This document shows, piece after piece, positions 6,532 to 11,788 of a DNA stretch of 11,788 bases (positions are counted from its first letter, which is position 1; each line of letters starts with the position of its first letter). The stretch comes from Verrucomicrobiota bacterium. Its GTDB lineage: Bacteria > Verrucomicrobiota > Verrucomicrobiia > Limisphaerales > UBA11358. The stretch covers positions 1-11,788 of the forward strand of contig JAMFSG010000211.1 of NCBI GenBank assembly GCA_026225155.1, read 5' to 3'. The notes beneath the pieces are model-generated. The model did no database searches and was not told where the DNA came from. It saw nothing but the letters and a program-made list of their open reading frames with translations. Position numbers and translations under genes: made by a program.

Positions 6532-8376
6532 ATGCCCGGAATCGTCGGAATCATCAGCCGTAAAAAACCCGCCGCCGAATGCGAGCGGTTGGCGCAAATC
6601 ATGACCGCGCAGTTGCGGCATGAAAATTTTCACCGGGCGGGAATTTTTTCAATTCCTGAAATGGGAATTTTCGCGGGTTGGATCGCGCAGGATGATTCTT
6701 TCGCCGCCAACCAAACTTATTTCAACGAGCAAAAAGACATCGCGCTGGTTTTCTCCGGCGAATGTTTTTTTGAATCGGAAACGAAAATCCGACTCAAGCA
6801 GAACGGGCACCGATTTTCCGAAAACCGCGGCGACTGCCTCGTGCATCTTTACGAGGAGCAGGGCGAAAAGTTTTTTGAAAATCTGAACGGCATTTTTAGC
6901 GGCCTGCTGGTTGACCGCCGCCGGAACAAAATTTTCCTGTTCAACGACCGTTACGGTTTGGACCGGATTTACTGGCACGAAACGGCGGACGCATTTTATT
7001 TTGCGAGCGAAGCAAAGGCCTTGCTGCGGATTTTGCCGGAACTGCGTGTGTTTGACCGGGAAGGAATCGCGCAATTTTTTGGCGTTGGTTGCACGGGCGA
7101 AGGCCGGACATTATTTCGCGGCATCCAACTTTTGCCCAGCGGCGCGCGTTGGGTTTTTGAGAATGGCGGTTGCCGTCGCGAAAAATATTTTTCACCGGAA
7201 ACCTGGGAGCAACAGCTGAAATTATCGGCGACAGATTACGAGGCGAAATTCAGCGAAATTTTCCGAAAGATTTTGCCGCGTTATTTTGTCGCCGAGCCCC
7301 GGATCGGCATCGCCTTGACCGGCGGATTGGACACGCGAATGTTCATGGCGTGCCTGCCGTCGTCAGGCGCAAAACCGATCAGCTATACGTTCACCGGCGC
7401 CGTTGGCCAGACGATGGATGATCGTGTTGCCGCGCGCGTGGCGATGGCTTGCGGTTTGGAACACCAATTACTGCGGCTGCGCACGGATTTTTTTTCTGAC
7501 TTTGCGGCGCACGCGGACCGGACGGTTTTTGTCACCGACGGCAATTCGGAAATTTTCGGCACGCACGAAATTTATTTTCACCGGCAGGCGCGCCAGTTGG
7601 CGACGACGCGGCTGACAGGAAATTACGGTGGCGAAATTTTGCGCAATGTTCCCACATGGAACCCGCTGCAACTCGCGCCGGAAATTTTTGCCGCTGATTT
7701 TTCTGCGTCGGTCAACGCCGCCGGTCAGCAGATACTGGCGGGTAAAAAAAATGCGGACACATTTGCTGCGTTTCAGGAAATTCCTTATGGATTGTTCGGC
7801 AATTTGTCTGCGGGGCGTTCGCAGATCAATTTTCGCACACCGTATCTTGATAACGAACTGGTCGCGCTGGCGTATCAATGTCCGGCCAGCATCAAACAAT
7901 CGTCGTTGCCCGCCGCGCGATTTGTGAAGGCGTGCAATCCGGTGTTGGATAAAATTCCGACCGACCGCGGTGTCGTAGGCGACCGTTCAGGACCTGAAGT
8001 TTTTTTGCGCCGTGCGTTTGCCGAAGTCACTTTCAAGCTGGATTATCAAAGCGATGCCGGCTTGCCGCGCGGGTTGGCGTTTTTGGATCCGATTTTCAAA
8101 CCCATCGTCTCCGGTTTGAAAGTTGCCGGCTTGCATAAATTTTTGAAATACGGCAGTTGGTTTCGTCAACAGCTGGCGCCATTCGTGCGCGAAAGATTGG
8201 CCGCTGCGCAATCGTTGGGTGGCGGATTTTTAGACGCGGATTTCATCGGCTCACTGGCGCAACAACACATCAGCGGCCAGAAGAATTTTTCGGCAGAAAT
8301 TAATTCGGTGCTGGCGCTGGAATCCGTCGAGCGGCAACTTTTCAAAGATCTGCCACGGGGAATTGAAGCTGACTGA
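6532..8376 (+). CDS. Asparagine synthase-related protein with inactive glutaminase domain
   Basis: This 614-residue homologue of asparagine synthase has an ATP-dependent synthetase domain that is recognisable and a degenerate glutaminase domain. The protein starts MPGIVGIIS, with Pro where the catalytic Cys2 must be. The glutamine-site NGE motif is SGE (75-77). The arginine-containing RLSI segment is replaced by FAGWIAQ. The pyrophosphate loop is kept in altered form, ALTGGLDT (261-268), with Thr for both Ser positions. GNYGGEIL (363-370) and FRTPYLDNEL (434-443) correspond to the DELFGG and VPYLD regions. The ATG at 6532 aligns exactly with the family's N-terminus; the frame continues upstream into the tRNA but that part is not protein-like. 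Family members without the Cys use free ammonia or another amine, or close amides internally as in beta-lactam synthetase. Here an amine-bearing sugar or amino acid could be the nucleophile. The GT9 gene follows after 1 base. Confidence 0.9.
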   Translation: MPGIVGIISRKKPAAECERLAQIMTAQLRHENFHRAGIFSIPEMGIFAGWIAQDDSFAANQTYFNEQKDIALVFSGECFFESETKIRLKQNGHRFSENRGDCLVHLYEEQGEKFFENLNGIFSGLLVDRRRNKIFLFNDRYGLDRIYWHETADAFYFASEAKALLRILPELRVFDREGIAQFFGVGCTGEGRTLFRGIQLLPSGARWVFENGGCRREKYFSPETWEQQLKLSATDYEAKFSEIFRKILPRYFVAEPRIGIALTGGLDTRMFMACLPSSGAKPISYTFTGAVGQTMDDRVAARVAMACGLEHQLLRLRTDFFSDFAAHADRTVFVTDGNSEIFGTHEIYFHRQARQLATTRLTGNYGGEILRNVPTWNPLQLAPEIFAADFSASVNAAGQQILAGKKNADTFAAFQEIPYGLFGNLSAGRSQINFRTPYLDNELVALAYQCPASIKQSSLPAARFVKACNPVLDKIPTDRGVVGDRSGPEVFLRRAFAEVTFKLDYQSDAGLPRGLAFLDPIFKPIVSGLKVAGLHKFLKYGSWFRQQLAPFVRERLAAAQSLGGGFLDADFIGSLAQQHISGQKNFSAEINSVLALESVERQLFKDLPRGIEAD

Positions 8377-8377
8377 C

Positions 8378-9259
8378 ATGAACATACTCATCATCAAATT
8401 GGGCGCGACGGGCGATGTCGTCCGCACCACGCCATTGCTGGAAAAACTGGACGGTGAAATCACCTGGATCACGGCGGCGAAAAACGTTTTGTTACTGGCC
8501 GGCTTGAAAAGCAATCTGCGCAGCCTCGCGTGGGAACAGCGTGGTTCCGTCGCGGACAAAAATTACGATCTCGTCATCAACCTCGAAGATACTTTGGACG
8601 CAGGGCAATTTGCGCAGACATTAAAATTTGGCCGGCTGTTCGGCGCATTTTTGGATGACGCCGGCAAATTGATTTATTCCGATGACTCGCGAAACTGGTT
8701 TGATTTGAGCCTGATCAGCCGATTCGGAAAAGCGGCGGCGGACAAGCTGAAATTGGAAAACCGCCGCACTTATCAGGATTTGATTTTCGAGGGAATGGGT
8801 TTTCAATTTCGCGGCGAAAAATATCTTTTGCCCGCACCGGCCAAAACCGATCTGGCCGGCGACGTGGCGATTTCCCCGAAAGCCGGCGCGGTTTGGCCGA
8901 TGAAAAATTGGGCTTATTACGCGGAACTGCAACGCGAATTGGAAGCGAAGGGTTTGGTCGTAAACATTTTGCCCGAGCGCGCGACGTTGCTCGAACATTT
9001 GGGCGACGTAAAAAATCATCGCGTGCTCGTGAGTGGCGACAGTTTGCCGATGCACTTTGCGCTCGGCGTGGGAACGCGTTGCGTGACGATTTTCAACTGC
9101 ACGAGCCCGTGGGAAATTTTCGACTACGGCTTGCAGGAAAAAATCACGTCGCCGCTGTTGGAAAATTATTTTTTCAAACGGAATTTTGAAACCGAAGCCA
9201 CGACGGCCATCAGTTGCGAAGAAGTTTTTCGCGCGGTGCTGGGCAAACTTTCGGCCTGA
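8378..9259 (+). CDS. Glycosyltransferase family 9 (LPS heptosyltransferase-like)
   Basis: This 293-residue GT-B fold glycosyltransferase of family 9, the family of the ADP-heptose:LPS heptosyltransferases, probably adds one sugar to a lipid-linked glycan at the inner face of the membrane. It starts with the classic strand and loop NILIIKLGATGDVVRTTP (2-19), containing the G-D-V-V-R-T signature. The second Rossmann domain begins with SPKAGAVWPMKNWAYYAEL (166-184), equivalent to the conserved P-G-a/s-x-W-x-x-K-x-W-P region. The donor site is GDSLPMHFALGVGT (220-233), matching the usual D-S/T-x-x-x-H-x-A stretch. It is shorter than typical family members (about 320-360), with the first domain appearing compact. 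The ATG at 8378 is 1 base after the preceding stop; an in-frame ATG at 8363 would add only five residues before the strand. The GT4 gene begins 1 base after its stop, so translation is probably coupled. The donor sugar is unknown. Confidence 0.88.
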   Translation: MNILIIKLGATGDVVRTTPLLEKLDGEITWITAAKNVLLLAGLKSNLRSLAWEQRGSVADKNYDLVINLEDTLDAGQFAQTLKFGRLFGAFLDDAGKLIYSDDSRNWFDLSLISRFGKAAADKLKLENRRTYQDLIFEGMGFQFRGEKYLLPAPAKTDLAGDVAISPKAGAVWPMKNWAYYAELQRELEAKGLVVNILPERATLLEHLGDVKNHRVLVSGDSLPMHFALGVGTRCVTIFNCTSPWEIFDYGLQEKITSPLLENYFFKRNFETEATTAISCEEVFRAVLGKLSA

Positions 9260-9260
9260 A

Positions 9261-10445
9261 ATGGAAAAGACAATCCGCATCGGGTTATTGACGGGCGGCG
9301 ACGACCGTTCTTACGCACTCGGCTTGACGGGCGCGCTGGTGGCTGAAGGCGTGTCGGTGGATTTCATCGGCAGCGACAAATTGGACGCGCCGGAATTGCA
9401 TTCTTCGCCGCTGATCCGTTTTTTGAACCTGCGCGGCGACCAGCGGGAAAATGTCGGCAAAGGAAAAAAGATTGCGCGGATTTTGAAATATTATTTCCGG
9501 CTGCTGAAATACGCGGCGACGACGGACGCGCCGATTTTGCACATCCTTTGGAATAATAAATTTGAATTCGTTGACCGCGTTTTTTTGATGGCTTATTACC
9601 GGTTGCTGGGGAAAAAAATCGCCTTCACCGCGCACAACGTGAATGCGGCGAAACGCGACCGGCGGGACGATTTTCTGAACCGGCTGACGTTGAAAATCCA
9701 GTATCGTTTGAGCCATCACATTTTTGTCCACACGGAAAAAATGAAAGGCGAATTGATGACGGAATTTGGTGTGGCCGAAAGTAAGGCGAGTGTGATTCCT
9801 TTCGGGATCAATAACACTTCGGTGTTCACGGCGCTGACTGCTGGCGAAGCAAAGGCGCGGCTGGGTTTGCGGGCGGATGAAAAAACGCTGCTTTTTTTCG
9901 GGCAAATCGCGCCCTACAAAGGGTTGGAATATCTGGTTTCGGCGTTAGCAAAATTAGCGGCGAGCGGCGGCCAATATCGGCTGATCATTGCCGGAAAAGT
10001 GAAACAAGGTTGCGAGGAATATTGGGCGCAGATTCAACAGCAGATTATTGACGGCAAAATCCAATCGCAAACCATCCAGCACATCCGGCATATTCCGAAC
10101 GAAGAGGTGGAGATTTATTTCAAGACGGCGGACGCGGTGGCGATTCCATATGTGGACATTTTCCAGAGCGGTGTTCCATTTTTGGCCTATAGTTTCGGTT
10201 TGCCGGTGATCGCCTCGGACGTGGGTTCTTTGCGGCAGGATATTTTGGAGGGAAAAACGGGTTTTATCTGCCAACCGCGTGACCCGGTAGATTTGGCGCG
10301 GGCGATTGAAACCTTTTTTGCCGGCGATTTATACGGTCAATTGGCAGCGCAACGGCAAGTAATACGCGATTTTGCCAATGAACGGCATTCATGGACAAAA
10401 GTTGGCCAAATCACCGCCAAAGTGTATCAAAATCTGCTCGCTTGA
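9261..10445 (+). CDS. Glycosyltransferase family 4 (group 1)
   Basis: This 394-residue GT-B glycosyltransferase resembles group 1 retaining enzymes of exopolysaccharide clusters. The N-terminal Rossmann domain starts IRIGLLTGGDD (5-15), and TAHNV (123-127) matches the acceptor-side H-N segment. The linker VIPFGINNTSVF (178-189) is the standard entry to the donor domain, which continues with LLFFGQIAPYKGLEYLVSAL (210-229), LIIAGK (241-246), and the donor pocket FQSGVPFLAYSFGLPVIASD (301-320). The usual E-x7-E pair of the pocket is not present: the second Glu position appears as Leu308, as in some members where a Q-S-G-V stretch replaces the first. The C-terminus carries the normal helix RDFANERHSWTKVGQI (369-384). 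The ATG at 9261 sits 1 base after the GT9 stop. It is the last gene of the tight run; the following gene is about 100 bases away. The sugar and linkage are not predictable from sequence alone. Confidence 0.92.
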   Translation: MEKTIRIGLLTGGDDRSYALGLTGALVAEGVSVDFIGSDKLDAPELHSSPLIRFLNLRGDQRENVGKGKKIARILKYYFRLLKYAATTDAPILHILWNNKFEFVDRVFLMAYYRLLGKKIAFTAHNVNAAKRDRRDDFLNRLTLKIQYRLSHHIFVHTEKMKGELMTEFGVAESKASVIPFGINNTSVFTALTAGEAKARLGLRADEKTLLFFGQIAPYKGLEYLVSALAKLAASGGQYRLIIAGKVKQGCEEYWAQIQQQIIDGKIQSQTIQHIRHIPNEEVEIYFKTADAVAIPYVDIFQSGVPFLAYSFGLPVIASDVGSLRQDILEGKTGFICQPRDPVDLARAIETFFAGDLYGQLAAQRQVIRDFANERHSWTKVGQITAKVYQNLLA

Positions 10446-10479
10446 AACTGGTTGAAATGATGGCAACGGAATCTTCTGC

Positions 10480-10501
10480 GGCACAAGGAGTGCTATTTTT
10501 T
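10480..10501 (+). terminator. Weak rho-independent terminator-like hairpin
   Basis: GGCAC (10480-10484) can pair with GTGCT (10490-10494) around a 5-base loop AAGGA, and a run of six T follows after one A. The stem is short and closes with a G-T pair, so strength is doubtful. The position is apt: it lies just after the last glycosyltransferase gene and before the exported protein gene. Confidence 0.35.
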
Positions 10502-10526
10502 ATAACAATTTAAAGTCTGCTTGTGC
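10481..10526. repeat. Inverted repeat GCACAAG / CTTGTGC
   Basis: A perfect 7-base inverted repeat has arms at 10481-10487 and 10520-10526, separated by an AT-rich 32-base spacer. The left arm is shared with the short terminator-like hairpin, so the two structures exclude each other in RNA. It lies 17 bases before the ATG of the exported protein gene. It could be an operator-like dyad or an alternative mRNA fold; chance cannot be excluded. Confidence 0.35.
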
Positions 10527-10543
10527 TAAATTAAGACGTGATT

Positions 10544-11788
10544 ATGAGAATTGTCCCAAAAATTATTGCGCTTTACCTATTGTCTGGGTTGGCTGTGCTG
10601 GCTCAAAATATTCCGCTGGTGAATCCGGGTTTTGAAACTCCCAATTTGGGTGGGGAGTGGTGTATTCTGTCCACGGCTTCGGGTAATACCACCAACGGCT
10701 GGACTTTTGTGTCCAATGGGGGAAATGTGGGAATCGCGGCGGGCGGGACGCCCTGGATGGCCGTGGCTCCGCAAGGCATTCAAGCGGCATTTTTGCAAGG
10801 GGCGGCGACGCTCTCGCAAAAATTTTCCGTGACGACCAATGCCAATTATTACATTTACCTCCTGGCCGCCAACCGCCCAGGTTATCCGGCGGACAACCTT
10901 TCAGTGCAGATTGATAATTCGACAATCGGTTATTGCGCGTCCACGTTATTTTCCGGGGGAACCTTCATCAGCCTGACCACGAACATTCTTTTGTCCACCG
11001 GCAAGCACACATTGTCGCTGGTAGGCACTTCTCCGGGTGGCGACTCGACCATTCTCGTTGATGATGTTATAATACAAAAGCAAGGCTTTGCTCCGGCCGG
11101 CTCCGGCATATTTCGGACGGATGGGACGGATGCGGGTGTCCAACAAGCCATCAATGCCGCCAACGACGGCAATACAATTCTTTTGCCGGCGGGAAATTTC
11201 AGCTGGGCGAATGGGATTTCGGTCGCGGGCAAGGCGGTAAATATTGTCGGTGCTGGCGCGGGCGCATTATTCGGCAATTCCACCACGCCGGTGGCCGTGG
11301 GTTTAGGCAGCAAAAGTTTTACCGTTCAAACAGCTCCGGAATTTTTGCTCAACGGCAGCGGATTTGTGCCGGTAACGAACGGCGCAATTGTGACGGCATT
11401 TTATACCGCCTCGGGTGATTTTGGCGGCTTGATGGGAAATTCACCGACGAACATGACCGGAACGGTGACAAGTTTTGACGGCACGAATCTGGTCTTGAAT
11501 GTCACCTCCTTCCACGGCGGCGGCGTGCAGGGATTTTGGACGTTTGGAACTGCCAGCAGCACGATCATTACGAATTCGTGCGCAGGCGGTCCGGCCTTCG
11601 ATTTGTTTGAACCGGCTGCAGGCAACATCGAATTATCGGGCGTCCGGGTCATCGCTTCGGGGGCGAACAGCGCCATCGGCAATGCCATTAATATCGAGAA
11701 TGGCGGCGGCATGGCGTTAGTGCATGACTGCTGGTTTTCCGTGGCCAATGTCGGTGCCCGCGCCATTGAATGCCGGTCCAATCACGGC
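10544..11788 (+). CDS. Exported protein with lectin-like N-terminal and pectate lyase-like beta-helix domains (3' end outside window)
   Basis: The frame from the ATG at 10544 is open for 415 codons to the last base, so the gene continues to the right. It begins with a Sec signal peptide: positive MRIVPK, a hydrophobic core IIALYLLSGLAVLA, and likely cleavage after Ala20 before QN. Residues 22-176 look like a carbohydrate-binding or DUF642-like jelly-roll, with IPLVNPGFETP (23-33), NGWTF (51-55), a strand-rich middle and ILVDDVII (170-177). Residues 195-240 show the entry to a right-handed beta-helix, with AGVQQAINAANDGNTILLP (197-215) followed by a GxGxG turn, as in pectate lyase-type and other secreted polysaccharide-acting proteins. 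Later stretches (360-410) show repeated short strands. Composition is Asn/Gly/Thr/Ser-rich, unlike the cytoplasmic genes before it. It may bind, cleave or anchor the glycan made by the cluster. Any C-terminal sorting signal is outside the window. Confidence 0.85.
   Translation, partial: MRIVPKIIALYLLSGLAVLAQNIPLVNPGFETPNLGGEWCILSTASGNTTNGWTFVSNGGNVGIAAGGTPWMAVAPQGIQAAFLQGAATLSQKFSVTTNANYYIYLLAANRPGYPADNLSVQIDNSTIGYCASTLFSGGTFISLTTNILLSTGKHTLSLVGTSPGGDSTILVDDVIIQKQGFAPAGSGIFRTDGTDAGVQQAINAANDGNTILLPAGNFSWANGISVAGKAVNIVGAGAGALFGNSTTPVAVGLGSKSFTVQTAPEFLLNGSGFVPVTNGAIVTAFYTASGDFGGLMGNSPTNMTGTVTSFDGTNLVLNVTSFHGGGVQGFWTFGTASSTIITNSCAGGPAFDLFEPAAGNIELSGVRVIASGANSAIGNAINIENGGGMALVHDCWFSVANVGARAIECRSNHG

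Noticed and set aside
10563..11781. Minus-strand open frames in the right-hand part (10563-10925, 10930-11313, 11401-11781)
   Set aside because: A plus-strand frame with a signal peptide and recognisable domains runs unbroken through the whole stretch; the minus-strand frames are Pro/Ala/Arg-rich shadows.
1..11788. CRISPR array, insertion sequence or rRNA
   Set aside because: No spaced direct repeats, no transposase motifs or paired terminal inverted repeats, and no rRNA-like sequence were seen on either strand.

Overview
The window reads as one co-directional (+ strand) surface-glycan or cell-envelope gene cluster from a Gram-negative-like bacterium. My best guess for the lineage is Verrucomicrobiota (Pedosphaera/Limisphaera-like). 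This rests on base composition, the GAA/AAA/TTTT-rich codon style, the lack of Shine-Dalgarno motifs, and the pairing of a polysaccharide cluster with a signal-peptide-bearing beta-helix protein. It is an inference, not a proof.

Layout: (1) 1-1179, an amino acid:[carrier protein] ligase-like class II synthetase homologue, open at the left edge. (2) 1182-1685, a GNAT acetyltransferase two bases downstream. (3) 1726-3501, a large protein with a NodB-type polysaccharide deacetylase-like core. (4) 3544-5415, an intact glutamine-dependent asparagine synthase-type amidotransferase. (5) 5422-6378, a FemAB/GNAT-fold transferase. (6) 6432-6506, a tRNA-Thr(UGU)-like sequence with structural defects, embedded between protein genes. 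(7) 6532-8376, a second asparagine synthase homologue whose glutaminase site is destroyed (Met-Pro-Gly start). (8) 8378-9259, a GT9 (heptosyltransferase-like) glycosyltransferase. (9) 9261-10445, a GT4 glycosyltransferase. After about 100 bp holding an inverted repeat and a weak terminator-like hairpin comes (10) 10544 to the right edge, an exported protein with a lectin-like N-terminal domain and a pectate-lyase-like beta-helix. That last frame stays open to the end of the window.

How they may work together (inference): the two glycosyltransferases build a glycan. The deacetylase-like protein and the GNAT would swap acyl groups on amino sugars. The intact AsnB homologue could amidate a carboxylate such as a uronic acid. 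The carrier-protein ligase activates an amino acid as a thioester, and the FemAB-like enzyme is a plausible acceptor-side transferase. Together this suggests a polysaccharide or glycoconjugate decorated with amino acids and/or amides. No polymerase, flippase, priming transferase or carrier protein is visible here, so the cluster must extend beyond the window, most likely to the left.
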